Assembly: GCA_001692895.1 (NCBI GenBank)
Contig: KV748209.1
Coordinates: 372,001 to 436,000 of the forward strand
Length of the DNA: 64,000 nucleotides
Direction of reading: 5' to 3'
DNA from: Cenococcum geophilum 1.58
Lineage: Eukaryota; Ascomycota; Dothideomycetes; Gloniales; Gloniaceae
Shown here: piece after piece, positions 12,584 to 23,483 of the stretch
Numbering within the stretch: the first letter of the stretch is position 1
Layout of the letters: every line of letters starts with the position of its first letter
The notes under the pieces: model-generated
Databases searched by the model: none
Seen by the model: only the letters and a program-made list of their open reading frames with translations
Told to the model about the DNA's origin: nothing
Translations under genes and position numbers: made by a program

Positions 12584-12767
12584 TGTTAGATAACTTATAT
12601 AGAGCTATTTATTGATAAAATGGGTTAATTAATTGACGATCTTAATTATGTCTAATCGTTTATTGACCTAGGGTCCCTAGGCTTAGACAAAGATATTTAC
12701 AATATATGTGACCCGTATATGTGACCTGTGTATATCCTACGCTACAGAGAATATAGATTATCTAACA
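12584..12767 (-). repeat. 3' LTR of copia-2 (184 bp)
   Basis: It has the same length and ends as the LTR at 21439-21622. Most differences between them are transitions, in line with RIP acting after insertion. Confidence 0.92.
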
Positions 12768-12779
12768 CACCCCCTTAGC

Positions 12780-15700
12780 TTTAACCTGGTTGAGGATGAA
12801 GCTAACCACCTTCTTATGTTTGTTAGTGCGTTAATTAAACTGTAATCTTATCTAAATCCTTCCGTCTCGCTCTAATATTCTCCCTTAGGTCCTCTAATTA
12901 CTTTTTCTTATTTAGCTGCTCCTTAATATCCACCATTCCGATTATATTGACAAAGCTTTAAAACCTCTGCTTGGGTAGGGCCTTTATAAGTCTATTAGCA
13001 ATTATCTCCTTTATCGCTGTCTATTAAAATCATACTCGTCTTATTGCGTATTCCTAACGTAGCTAGTGTTAATAGATATTAACGTGTCAGAGCTTCGTGA
13101 TTAGCTTTGCCGTGTCTTTTATAATTAGTTAGAGCGTCTAGGTGTTATTGCATTTAATAATTAAGGGCTTGTTTAGCTGTAATGTTATTGCTTTAAACAG
13201 CCTGCTAATAAAGATAGCTTTTTTTACTATCTGTAATAGGGCTAACAGCTTGGCTTTTATGCTTAATATCGTAACTATACCCTACTTATTTGCTCTCTAG
13301 GCGATTAGCCCCCTAAATAGCTTTATAATATATCCTTGCAAGCTCTTTCTATTAATAGAGTTGTCTGTAAATAATGCGTCGCTAGTATAAATAAATAATT
13401 GCGCTTTACTTCTACCGTCTCCGTCGTCTCGTCCTTAGTCGCGTATTCCTTTATCTCTCCCTCTACTGTTTATTCCTTCCTTATCTCCTCTATAGTAGAT
13501 TACTCTGCTCCTTATGCTATATAGGTACTAGATAACTCTATTTGCCGCTTAATAGTGCTCTTAGCTTGGGTCCTAATTAAACCTTACTAGCCGTAATATT
13601 GTAAAGGCAATATCTGGACGCGTTATAGTGGCTATATAGAGTACTAAACCTAGTTTTCTCTAATATAGCATTATAGAAGCTGGTAGGGATATAGGATAGA
13701 CTAATAGGTCTATATTAGGGGACGGACGCGTTAGACGGATTATATAGTAATTAGTAGGGAGGAGTTCTAATTCTACCATAGGAGTGTCTAAAAGACGCCC
13801 TCTAAGATCTATCTTATACTAGTTAGCTATCTTCTCAATATAGGCTTTCTGGGATAGCTATAGGAGCCTCTAGCTATAATTGTGTAGTACGTAGATTCCT
13901 AGAAACTATTTTAGCTCGCTAAGGGTACTTATCTAGTATTCCTTGCTTAGCTCCTTAATTGCTTTTTAAGCTTTCTTCTTATATTACGAACGCTTTAAGT
14001 ACGATGTTACGACTACTTGGAGAGGAGTCGAAGGAAGCTAGTTAGTTAATACAAGCACGGTCTAGGATAGAACCCGTGGAACCATGTGACGAGGAATAGT
14101 AAGCAGAGTCACGTAATGTGATCCGTGTAATCTGTGTGATCTGCGAGATCTGTAACAGAGCGAATAGAGTAGACAGAGCAGACAGAGCAACGACTTTCTT
14201 AGGAGTACAGTTGTGTATTTAAGGACCCTCAGTCCCTACCTAGATAGTTCCTTCCTTGTAGTAATTCTCAGAATATAATTAGAGTTAATCTATTAGGTAA
14301 CCACTCCACCAGTTATTATTTACGTTGTTGACTTACTCGCAATACCTATATACCTAGCCCATTAACGAGTCCATCGTAGTTCCTGCTACAAGGCTCTGTT
14401 ACATCTTATCTATCTTTTAGTAGCAGAAAACAATATCGTTAACGTAGAAGAAGATGACTATTTTATCTTTTAGCATAACGTATGGCTTTTAAGGGACCTC
14501 TTTAAAACCTAATTCGTTTAAGGAGCTCGTAAGGTTCTTTTGCCATAACAGTGGTGATCGTTATAGTCCGTAAAGGGCTTTTCTTAAGCGTAGTACTTTA
14601 TCTGTCTTTCCTTTATTAAACTCTGGCGGTAGCTTTATATAGACAACCTTGTTAAGATTATAATAAACAAACGCATTAACTGCATCTATCTGTGTCGTCT
14701 CTAGGTTAAATTTTATAGTGATCGCTATAAGGGTTCGGAAGATCGTACTAGCTAATATAGTAGCTCTCGTAGGTAGGTCTCCTAGGGCCTGTTAATTTCC
14801 GCAGACTACTAAGCGTGCCTTACATTTCTGGAGAAATCTATACTTGTCCGTCTTGTAAACAAATACTTATATTAAGCTGAGGACCTACTATTCCTTTATG
14901 TGCTTCTTATCTGTTTCTTAAAACGACTTTATTTAATAATAAGATTAGAGATGGGCTTGTTAAGCCTCTTATAACTGATCTCGAAGAGGATATGTATTAA
15001 GGTTGCGGATTAACTAAGGTGGCGGAGGTAAGTTCTTCCTTTGTAATCTAATATTACTTATTTTATTTAATTTAAGCTTGCTGTCGTTAAGTTAACTATT
15101 AAGGTTAAACTTCCTTCCTGTTAAGAAGGCGCCGTAATAGGCTAAAGTGATCCTTTTGGTAATAAAGTCTTTAAACCTATAATTGCTGGCTTCCTTAAAT
15201 AAGTCTTTAACCAAGTTGTTAAATACCCCCTAAGTATAAAACCTATTTCCTACTCGGTTAATAATGTCCTAATTAGTATCTTATATCTCTAACTTTATAG
15301 GATACTTAACGTAAAAGGTATATAGAGATTCTTTATCTTCTTCTGTTGGAGGTGGCGTATAATACGCGTCTTTAAGAGCTCTTATAAGCTTAAGATCTAC
15401 TAACTTATTAAAGGCTTAAACTGGCTTATTATCGACGTTATTATCTTTCTCTTAACTTAACGGTTTAAGTACTTCTTTATTATCTTTTAGAAGAACCTTA
15501 TTCTTAGTTAGGGTATTAAGGAGTTAAATCTTCTTAATTAGCGTGTCTAGCTTAGCGTGTAGGTCCTTTAAGATATCCGTTCACTTGCCGTTAAAGAACG
15601 TCTTCTTGTTAAAGATGACGTCCCTAGTAGAGATAACGATACCTTTATATGGGATCCAGATCCTATAGATATTGGTAGAGTTATAGCCGACGAGATAGCT

Positions 15701-17000
15701 AATATGGGCTCGCGGATCTAGCTTGCTTAGCCTTTTCTTCTTTAGCTAGGCATCCGACGTTATCGCGTACGCCCTATAGCCGTAGGCTTTTAGGTACACT
15801 AGTTATGGTTTTTTTGGTCTTCTATTAGCTAGGAAGGTATAGAACCTCTTATATAGCGATTTCCATCTATTACTTTCCTGTGGCGTTTAATCTTAAAGGT
15901 AGATTATATAGTTAACTATCTCGTTCTATAGATTGTGTGGTAGATTAGCAGCAATTCTTATTACTTATGCTCTCTTAATAATTACACCCCCTAAGCGTTT
16001 GGTGGTACCATTTTAAGCTTAAGTATATGGCGCCGAAGGCTTAAATATAATCCCTTATGTCCGTAGCTATTTAAGGGTTCTCCTTCTCCCTAGCTTATTG
16101 TTTAATCTAATAGTATTAACCTTAAGGTTATACCTTAGACGAATCCACTAAATAAAGTCTTTAAGCACTTATAGTGTCTCCTTCTCCTCGCTATATGTTG
16201 TTATAAAATACGGGAAGGATCTTCCTAAGAAAGTGTTATAGATAAGTATAACTTGTATAAATCTAGCATACGCTTCCTTAATATTAGTCCAGTTAATATA
16301 GAGGTTAAAATAAGGTTTATTAATTTTCTGTTTTAGGAACCTTCGTAAGATCTAACGCTTAATTTTGGCGAGACTATAATGTTAATATTCCGTTATCTTT
16401 AGGCCTTAAAGCTTAACTCCTAAGGCGTTAAGATCTAAATAATGAAGGCTTATAGGTCCTGGATAACCTAGACGCAGATACTATAGATATGCATCTCCTT
16501 TTAAATCTAGATAAGCGTCTCTTAACAATACTCTACGCTTCCTTTGGCGTAGTAGTCGGCTTATATTAAACGCTAATAGATTTCCTAATCGGATGTATTT
16601 AATAGTCTATTATTTATAACATTCTTCCATTTAATATAGGACTAAGTTATCCTTTTAAACTAGAAGATTGTTCTCTCCTTTATTGTTCTAGTAGTACCCT
16701 CGTTTTTAAAGTAGACGGAATAACACTAGATTTATATTAAAGTCCGTATAAAAGGCAACGTCCTTAAGACGTAGGATTCCCTTACTCTTATCTAGTTTTA
16801 TAACTTAGACGGTAATATTACTATAGCCTAGTATAGGCACTTCTAAGCTGCCGGCAATAATGTATTTAAGTCTTAGAGCTTTCCTAAAGTTATAGAAATA
16901 AAAGAGGTTATTAAAGATATGGAGAGTGGTTCCTAAGTTAAGAATAGTTAATAGCTTTAGTGGATAGATTTAACCTATGTGGTACGATTCTAGGAATATT
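12780..17000 (-). pseudogene. copia-2 pol (integrase, RT, RNase H) remnant
   Basis: The reverse transcriptase box is at about 14430-14470 on the minus strand: VIFFYVNDIVFCY, for the copia YVDDI. The first Asp is Asn. RNase H lies toward 13000 and integrase toward 15500-17000, the Ty1/copia order. The frame is interrupted just after the YVDD box by the insertion at 14005-14403. Stops are numerous and mostly TAG/TAA. Confidence 0.8.
14005..14403. mobile_element. solo-LTR-like insertion in copia-2 reverse transcriptase
   Basis: About 399 bp interrupt the copia frame between the YVNDIVFCY box with its following KIDK residues and the downstream LKRS-type sequence. The insert starts TGTTACGACTACTTGG and ends CTCTGTTACA, an LTR-like TG...CA. 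It contains a run of GTGATCTG-type repeats and a TATTTAAGGACCCTCAG stretch resembling a TATA region. It is rich in CA and TG, unlike its surroundings, so it entered after most RIP. I could not define a target duplication (left TACGA, right TCTTA), so the exact ends are uncertain. Confidence 0.6.
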
Positions 17001-17049
17001 ATATTAGCTTCTCCCTTAATCTTAACTTCCTGACTTTTATCCTATTGTT

Positions 17050-17766
17050 ATTAAGCCTTATCTTTTTATTCTTTAAGTCTAATCTTTATAACTTGGTTAG
17101 TAAAATCCTTATTCTTTTTTACCTTCTTTAGCACCCTTTTAATGCGAGCATCTCCGATTATGACTCCTTTGGGTCTCTTATCTTTAAATAAATACTAATA
17201 GTCCTGTAGGGAATATCCTTGTTTCTTACACGCTAAATATATAGGTAGTAGCTTCTTATAGGACGTCTCCTTATCTACTAGTAACCCGGCTCTCTTTGAG
17301 CGTCTAGTACGTACTAAGGTTCCTTTCCCTAGACCTTTAGTAGTATTAAAGTAATCTATTATGGCTTGCTCTGCGAAGTCTGCATTAAAGGTACTCCCTC
17401 TTATAGTAGTATTAGCTTTCTTTAAGGGTATTCTAAGTTCTTTTTGCAGCTTCTTTGCTACTCTATGGTATTTAAAAGATCTTAACTTCTAAGGGTTATT
17501 TAACTTAGTAGTATACTTTATATAATAGGCGTTGTTAAAAGGTTAAATAACTTCTGCTAATTCTTAAAGCCAGATTCTATTAGATATTTAAGGGATTTTA
17601 TATTTCTCTCCTAGTACTATTATATATTCCTATTAATCTAACTACTAATTTAATTTTGATAAGTGTTTAAACCCCTTAAGGGCTTCTGTGTATTAGTGTT
17701 ATACCTTCTTCCTAATAAACAACAAGGTAGGTTCTGTGTTCTCCTTTAGTTAAGATAGCCATTCTT
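17050..17766 (-). pseudogene. copia-2 gag/integrase boundary with zinc knuckle
   Basis: On the minus strand near 17200-17235 the frame reads CKKQGYSLQDY, then YLFKDKRPKG, matching a retroviral-type CX2C...C knuckle with the last Cys changed to Tyr. It belongs to copia-2 gag, which is further split by the insertion at 17767. Confidence 0.55.
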
Positions 17767-18184
17767 GACCCGCGAAGCCCTACTGCACGCGTCCACGTCG
17801 CCGCGGGTGGAAACATCATCAGGAAATCGTTCCTTTTGATGGCCAAGTGCAGAGGCGATGGTAGGGAGCCGTCGCAGCGCGTGCAGCGCGCTGTCGTCGC
17901 GGTTCTGTGGTGTTGAGCCTGCGACGCGTACGAAGCATCGCCCTCAACAACACCAGGAGCCCTACTGCCCCCGCCTGGGGCTCCTGCTCTACCATCTAGG
18001 GGGGCTATCAAGGGAAACTGGGATACGAAAACCACCCGATGTACGACTACCTGGCTCGTAGCCAGGCCCGAAACTGGCCTTATTCAGCCAGTCGACGTGG
18101 ACGCGACCTAGACGTACAACAGGACACCCTTGGGCTTGCACTAGCTCTGAGACCGCAAAGGAACGCGGCGAGGGCGTAGGAAAC

Positions 18185-18310
18185 CTCTGCTTATAAGAAC
18201 TTGTTAAGGTTAAACGCGTCGCAGAATCGTACGAAACTTGTTAAGGCCCCAAGGCCACCGCGAAGAACTTGTTAAGGCCCTGCCTAGAGAACTCGTTAAG
18301 GCCCCTCTAC
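18185..18310 (+). repeat. dispersed 16-bp repeats in the LINE-tail element
   Basis: The motif GAACTTGTTAAGGCCC occurs about four times with small changes. A second direct repeat of about 45 bp (GTGACTCA...GAGGGTCTTAATAGGCG) occurs at about 18340 and 18530. These suggest local duplication within a non-coding element. Confidence 0.75.
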
Positions 18311-19509
18311 GAGGGCCTATCTGGTATCCGGTACACCCAGGTGACTCAGAAGAGGGTCTTAATAGGCGTGGTGCGCGCGACCTGGACGACAGGACGCGAC
18401 AGCGACGCGACGGCGACGCGACGGCAACCAGACGGCTCAACGAGGTGGAAACACGGGCAAAGCTCTAGGCAGCGGAAACACAGGCCAGCTTCGACGGCCC
18501 CATGGCGTTCGACCTACGGTTGACCTACAGGTGACTCACAGGAGGGTCTTAATAGGCGTGGTGCACGCAACCTGCGCATATATTGGGGGAGGCTCTAAGG
18601 AAACACAGGCCAGTCGTACGAGGACTTGACAGTTAGAGACACAGGCCAGCTTATACAAAGGGGGGACATAAGCTTGGTTAGTAGAATAGGGTAGGGTAGG
18701 TCGCCTGGCACGGGACCTAGTCTATAACCTATTCTGCAAGACACGGTCGGCCTTGTTATGAGGAGACTCTTACAGGCAACGCGAAACGGGAATTAAAACC
18801 TCCCGCGGGGCGTAGTGCGTAGTAGCCACTGCTGGCTCTAGGGACCTCACCCCTTAGCTGGGCTCTGACCCCTAGTGCACCTGGTAGGCAGGCAGGATCA
18901 CGTCCTGGCCGAAGAAACACCTACGTGGCTCGAAGAGAACGGATGGCCGTGTCGGTGTACCAATAGATAGGACTGTTCGCTAGGGCAGTACGACTGCTCG
19001 CTAGGGCAGTACCGCTAGTGAGGTACGCTTAAGGAGCAAACAGGAGTTACTCAGGCGGGGGAGGCTTTGGCTGGGCCTCAACCGTAGATGGTACCTAAGG
19101 CTTCAACCACATTGCAGGATGCAGCTACGACGCCCTTGTAGGATTACGTCAGTAGGCGCGTGAGACGGAGGTTGCGACCCCTGCAAATGGCAGCTTATGC
19201 CCGTGCCGGCGGAAACAATGAAAAGAGGCGTAAAACTAGAGGCTATGGAAGGCTCCCAAGCCGTGCAAAAGCGTACCAACTCTAGAGGAGACTCTTATAT
19301 AGACTGCTGGGGGGCAGGCTAGTACTTAGGCTAATAGCCTATTATAAGATATCCGAGAGAACTGGTGAAATTTCCCCGTGTTATGGGGTGGTAGCAGCCA
19401 ACTGCTTGTGGAAAGGCCTAGGCCCTCGGGCCTAGATAAATAGGAAAGCTACTAGAAAACTGGGGTAGAGGCCTGGATAAGCAGGCATGTCGAACTCTAC
19501 TATATAACT

Positions 19510-20030
19510 ACCCTGCCTGTCTACAGCCATCAAGCTGCAGACGACCTCCCGCAACCTGTCTACAGGCGTCGCAAGCTGCAGACGACCTTCGCAACCTATC
19601 TACAGCCATTAAGCTGCAGACGACCTCTACCACAACCTGTCTACAGCCATCAGGCTGCAGACGACCTCTACCACAACCTGTCTACAGCCATCAAGCTGCA
19701 GACGACCTCTACACAACCTGTCTACAGCCATCGGGCTGCAGACGACCTTCGCAACCTGTCTATAGCCATCGGGCTGTAGTCGACCCTTTCGCAACCTGTT
19801 CTATAGCCATCGGGCTGTAGTCGACCTTCGCAACCCTGTCTATAGCCATCGGGCTGTAGTCGACCTTCGCAACCTGTCTACAGCCATCAGGCTGCAGACG
19901 ACCTCTACTATCTACAGCCATCGCGCTGCAGACGACCTCCACAACCTATCTACAGCCATCACGCTGCAGACGACCTCTCCACAACCTGTCTACGGCCATC
20001 GCGCTACAGACGACCTCTACCACAACCGCC
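19510..20030 (+). repeat. minisatellite, about 36-42 bp unit, about 13 copies
   Basis: The core CTACAGCCATCAAGCTGCAG recurs, followed by ACGACCTC and a variable CAACCTGT spacer. Each unit has an inverted pair CTGCAG / CTACAG that could form a small hairpin. A few units show CTGTAG for CTGCAG. The spacing is too irregular, and the unit too hairpin-rich without unique spacers, for a CRISPR. Confidence 0.9.
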
Positions 20031-20620
20031 ACCACCGCCACAACATACCATACAATACCGCACTATAGGCGTACCGCAGATGCGCAGATAGGGTGGCTAT
20101 AGTGGGGGGAGGGGGAAGGGCCGGCCCGTGTTACTTTAGCACGTTAAATCTAAGGTGTATAGGCGAATTGTGTTATACCCTATACAAGACAACTTCGTGA
20201 AAATTTTCCTATGGGAGTGGGTTTTATGTAACGAGGTTCGCCCTTATAAAATACCATTAGTAGGTTATTTTTAGGGAGAGTACCTATTAATTACTAATTC
20301 CCTACCCATTTCTTTAGCAAGGAGAAGAGATAGGGTACAGGATAAAAAGTCGCTTTAGGTAATTGGTAGCTGCTTCCAAGCTAGCAAGCTATTGTAACGC
20401 CTCTTATTCTAAGTGCAAAACTATTTAATAAAAATCTTCTTTAGAGCGCTTTTCTACTCTAGGAACGGCAGAATACGGCAGAAATAGATAAAAGAGCCAG
20501 GATTCCTTTTCTTGGTGTAAACTGGACCATAGTAAGCAAAATACCAGAACGAAAAAACACCAGTCGCTAGAGCTCCCCTAGCATTTTTAAAACGGGCCAG
20601 AGTGTCCACTTAGCTACTAG

Positions 20621-20746
20621 TACATGTTAAGCTGCCTAGGAAGGATTCATGTATATAGAACTATAGCGCCATAGCCTAGAGGCTGCATGCGCAGTATTGT
20701 ACGTAGTATAATACAACGGATATAAAAAAAAAAAAAAAAAAAAAAA
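20621..20746 (+). repeat. 3' tail shared with the LINE at 40408
   Basis: From TAGCTACTAGTACAT to the A tract this matches, in reverse complement, the sequence just inside the poly(T) at 40408-40530. The match begins abruptly, with unrelated sequence upstream. Short C/T and G/A differences separate the two. Confidence 0.88.
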
Positions 20747-20759
20747 GATAGCCATTCTT

Positions 20760-21438
20760 TAACTATTAAGGAAGGGTTAAGCAGTAGCTTCTTCTAAATT
20801 AATACTATGGACGTAATTTAGGTGTAGATCTTTTAAAGGTGCTCTTCTTGTTTTAGGAAATACTTTATATCCTAGTTATAGTATTATCTGCTATTCTCGT
20901 ACGCCCTCTGTTAATTTGTTAAGAGCTATATATATAAGGTTGCATTTTTGTTAAAATCTATAACTTCTAGATAGGCTAGTTCTTATAGTAGACCTTATTA
21001 AGGTGCTTCCTTATCTGGGTTAATATGGGCCCAAATTCGTTTGTCTATAAGGGCTTATAGTTGCCAGATCTATTGCTCCCAGTCTTCTAGCTTATTAAGG
21101 ATAATCGTGGTAGACAAACTTAACCTTAGTGGAGTTATTTAACTAATAGGCAGATAGGAATTGAGATAGAATTCGTCGTTAGGATCGTCCTTGTCGCAGG
21201 ATCGTCCTTATTATTAGGATCGTCCTTATCGTTAGGATCGTCCTTTGACGATTAAGGTGGAGTCTCGTGGAATCTCGTGGAATCTCGTGGAATCTTATCC
21301 TGTAACAATTGAGGTAGGATTTTAATTAGGGTCGTCTTGTGACAATAAGGTATTAGAGTCTGACGATAAGGTAGAATTTCTTTAAATAACTAAGTAATAG
21401 CTAAATAGCTTCTTGTGTCGGCGGACCGGGCTTATAAC
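20760..21438 (-). pseudogene. copia-2 gag remnant, 5' part
   Basis: This lies between the 5' LTR and the poly(A) insertion, where copia gag begins. It includes several copies of AGGATCGTCCTT around 21180-21245 and GGAATCTCGTGG near 21265-21290, short repeats in the leader. The frames are too mutated for domain recognition. Confidence 0.5.
21428..21438 (-). other. copia-2 primer binding site (initiator tRNA half)
   Basis: Minus strand GTTATAAGCCCGG lies immediately downstream of the 5' LTR. With one RIP-type G to A it complements the initiator tRNA-Met anticodon stem-loop. Confidence 0.6.
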
Positions 21439-21622
21439 TGTTAGATAACTTATATAGAGCTATTTATTAATAAAATTGGTTAATTAATTGATGATCTTAA
21501 TTGTGTCTAATCGTTTATTAACTTAGGGTCCCTGGGCTTAGACGAAGATATTTACATTACACGTGACCCGTGCACGTAACCCGTGCATGTCCTACGCCAC
21601 AGAGAATATAGATTATCTGACA
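21439..21622 (-). repeat. 5' LTR of copia-2 (184 bp)
   Basis: The partner of 12584-12767. It keeps more C and G in CA/TG contexts (for example ACACGTGACCCGTGCAC) than the other LTR, so RIP hit the two unequally. Confidence 0.92.
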
Positions 21623-22030
21623 ACTTAGCTATCTACTATATCTACACTACCCCCGCTAGCGTAGGCGTAAGTAAATACTTAACTACCTTTCCTATTTATC
21701 CTTACCCTATAGGCGCTATTAAAAAAATATAAGATGCTTTAGGGCGGTAATTTAGTATTTTAGCTCTAGGTTAAATAAACTTTAGAGCTAACGGGTGGGC
21801 TATTAATTAAAGCTCTTAATTACTACTAGGGGGCGCGCTAGCGGGTTAACGGCGAGGCTATATTCTATAGCCATCGCCATAGGATAATTAAGGATATAAG
21901 ATAGCGCGTAGAAGATAGTATAGTAAGAGATAAGAAATAGGCTATTAACCAGCTAGAGCAGCTGTAAGGCTGGCGTTCTTTAGATTAGCTTTATAAGAAT
22001 ATCTAACTACTAGCCCTTAGGGCGGGGGGG
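21623..22030 (+). pseudogene. Crypton-like gene, second part (GCR1_C-like domain)
   Basis: It continues the gene broken at 12583 and starts with the duplicated ACTTA. The plus frame from about 21840 reads EAIFYSHRHRIIKDIR, RVEDSIVRDKK, AINQLEQL, then WRSLD and LYKNI, with TAG in place of Gln or Trp. This resembles the GCR1_C DNA-binding domain (helical, with a conserved IxxEI/IRxRV and SLDxLxK pattern) that ends many fungal Crypton-type proteins. It is inactive. Confidence 0.65.
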
Positions 22031-22100
22031 AGGGAAAGGGAGGGAAAGGCTCCGTATTAAGCAGTATATATATATATATATAATACTATCTTACTATAGG
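22019..22100. repeat. purine tract and (TA)n microsatellite
   Basis: GGGCGGGGGGGAGGGAAAGG and a repeat of GGGAGGGAAAGG are followed by about ten TA dinucleotides (22064-22083). They lie just after the Crypton-like frame ends. No function is seen. Confidence 0.8.
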
Positions 22101-22272
22101 ACTACTATAATAACTAAAACGCCTTAATATAAGACTACTATATTAACTAAGACGCCTTAATGTAAGACTATACTATAGTAACTAAGACGCCTTAATATAG
22201 GACTATACTTTAGTAACCGAGACATCTTAATATAGGACTGCATTATAATAACTAAGACGCCTTAATATAGGA
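22101..22272. repeat. 33-35-bp tandem repeat, about 5 copies
   Basis: Units carry the core AACTAAGACGCCTTAATATA preceded by ACTATACTATAGT-type sequence. Unit length varies between 33 and 35 bp. It lies between the Crypton-like gene and the 12.3-kb element. No coding frame. Confidence 0.85.
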
Positions 22273-22770
22273 GTAGAGCGCGTTTAGGTATTGTAAATTT
22301 AGAGCAATATTACGCAACCGTCTAGAAGTACTAATCTAACATATATTATATACCTTTTCGCCTAAAATCGCGTGCGAAGGTACTTGGGGGCGGTCGCTAC
22401 GCGACCTTATATGGGGTTTGGGCGCGTTATTAGTAGGGGTAACTTTAACCTCGTATTAACCCGGGTCGTAACTACGCCAAATTAGCCCCCCTAATATGTA
22501 ATAGGTATCTATAATTAAGATAATAGAAATTAATTAGAATAAAGGCTTTAAATTAAAAATAATGTAGTAGATGGTCTAGGCTTATAACTGTTAAACGGAC
22601 GATTAGGAATAAGAACTCTGTCTATTAAATATAGCTTTAGGGCCTCTGTGTATATATAAGGTAGTTATATATAACTAAGACAGGTGGTGAGACCTATAAG
22701 GGTAAGCAGCTAAAAATAGTAAGCAAGTCCTATTTAGGTCGATAATATATTATAATTATAGCTATACACT
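22273..22770. mobile_element. spacer with a third copia LTR/primer-site remnant
   Basis: 22273-22570 holds no recognisable gene (mixed GC-rich and AT-rich patches). At 22579-22588 GGCTTATAAC abuts TGTTAAACGG (22589), the same arrangement of primer site and LTR start as in copia-1 and copia-2. The sequence up to about 22770 may be an LTR of another minus-strand copia truncated by the 12.3-kb element. No partner LTR is in the window. Confidence 0.35.
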
Positions 22771-22772
22771 TA

Positions 22773-23181
22773 TCTTAGCAAGCTTAAACGTGATTCTATT
22801 AGTGCGGATTTTCAATCAATCCGTAAGCTAACTAACTACGTTTATGCGAAACCACTAGAATTATATCTAAGCTATATTTCTAAGGTTTCTTACGCGTTTT
22901 AATAATATCCGTATTACAGAGATTGCGGAGATTAAAATAACTTAATTTTATATTACTTTCTAAAGTTAATTAATTATATAATAGAACCTAGGCTTTTAGA
23001 ATATATTATTTTTATTACTTAGGTATTTTTAGGTCTTGTAATTATTTTTATTAAAAAAAACGCATTATTAGGAATCCCGTAACTATATATAACTTTATTA
23101 AATGCTAGCTAATATATATAAATCCTATATAGATCTATAATAGCTACCTTAAAGAACCTATTATAGCCTAGCGGATATATA
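22773..23181 (+). repeat. left terminal inverted repeat of the helicase element
   Basis: About 409 bp matching the reverse complement of 34675-35092. Shared landmarks in order are GCGGATTTTCAATC, AAGCTAACTAACTACG, AACCTAGGCTTTTA, and GCTAGCTAATATATATAAA. Similarity ends at GGATATATA. A ~35-bp stretch in the right copy is longer. Confidence 0.88.
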
Positions 23182-23269
23182 AAAGGTTATTAAAAGACTA
23201 TCGCCAGTTATATAAATGCTCTATAGAACTATTATTACATAGAACCGTCGTATATAAAGCCGTTATACA

Positions 23270-23470
23270 GAGCCTCTATACGCGAAGCTTTATATAGAGC
23301 TTTATATAGAGCTTCGTATAAAGCCTTATATAGAGATTTATATAAAGCTTAGTATAGAGCTTTGTGTAGAGCTTTATATAAAGCTTAGTATAGAGCTTTA
23401 TATAGAGCTTTATATAGAGCTTTATATAGAGCTTTATATAGAGCTTTATATAGAGCCTTATATAAAGCCT
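23270..23470. repeat. 12-bp satellite (TTTATATAGAGC)n
   Basis: About 14-15 degenerate copies of TTTATATAGAGC in a near-continuous array, with variants AAAGCTTAGTATAGAGC and GAGCTTCGTATAAAGC. The repeat is partly self-complementary (AAGCTT, TATATA). It lies just inside the left TIR. Confidence 0.9.
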
Positions 23471-23483
23471 AAGTAGGCGAATT

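Larger units (their letters stand above)
17767..20746 (+). mobile_element. 2.98-kb non-coding poly(A) retroposon (LINE-tail element)
   Basis: Bounded by a 13-bp direct repeat GATAGCCATTCTT (17754-17766 and 20747-20759) and ending in a 23-bp A tract (20724-20746), the hallmarks of target-primed reverse transcription. It is GC-rich, with many CA and TG, and is not RIP-mutated. It holds no convincing gene: the open stretches at 17712-18061 and 18210-18523 overlap on both strands and have no family features. Its last ~105 bp before the A tract match the 3' end of the LINE at 40408-42531. The interpretation is a large SINE-like passenger that uses the LINE's machinery through a shared 3' tail. Confidence 0.85.
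12584..21622 (-). mobile_element. copia-2: Ty1/copia element with both LTRs and target duplication
   Basis: Identical-length 184-bp LTRs (12584-12767 and 21439-21622) have TGTTAGATAA...TTATCT(A/G)ACA ends. Flanks are ATTTA (12579-12583) and ACTTA (21623-21627), a 5-bp target duplication differing by one C to T. A polypurine tract (GCTAAGGGGGTG, minus) abuts the 3' LTR and the initiator-tRNA-type site abuts the 5' LTR. Without later inserts (14005-14403 and 17767-20746) the element is about 5.6 kb. It reads minus and sits inside the Crypton-like gene. Confidence 0.92.

Noticed and set aside
17712-18061. Open frames on both strands in the GC-rich part of the poly(A) passenger
   Set aside because: They overlap on opposite strands, have no family motif, and one crosses the target duplication at 17754-17766; GC-rich sequence simply has fewer stops.
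18210-18523. Three overlapping Arg-rich frames
   Set aside because: Low-complexity Arg/Ser composition from GACGCGACGG repeats, in three frames at once; chance.
19760-19942. Minus-strand frame of 60 codons
   Set aside because: It is a translation of the minisatellite units, not a gene.
19510-20030. Possible CRISPR array
   Set aside because: Units are contiguous variants of one repeat with no unique spacers, in a eukaryotic retroposon.
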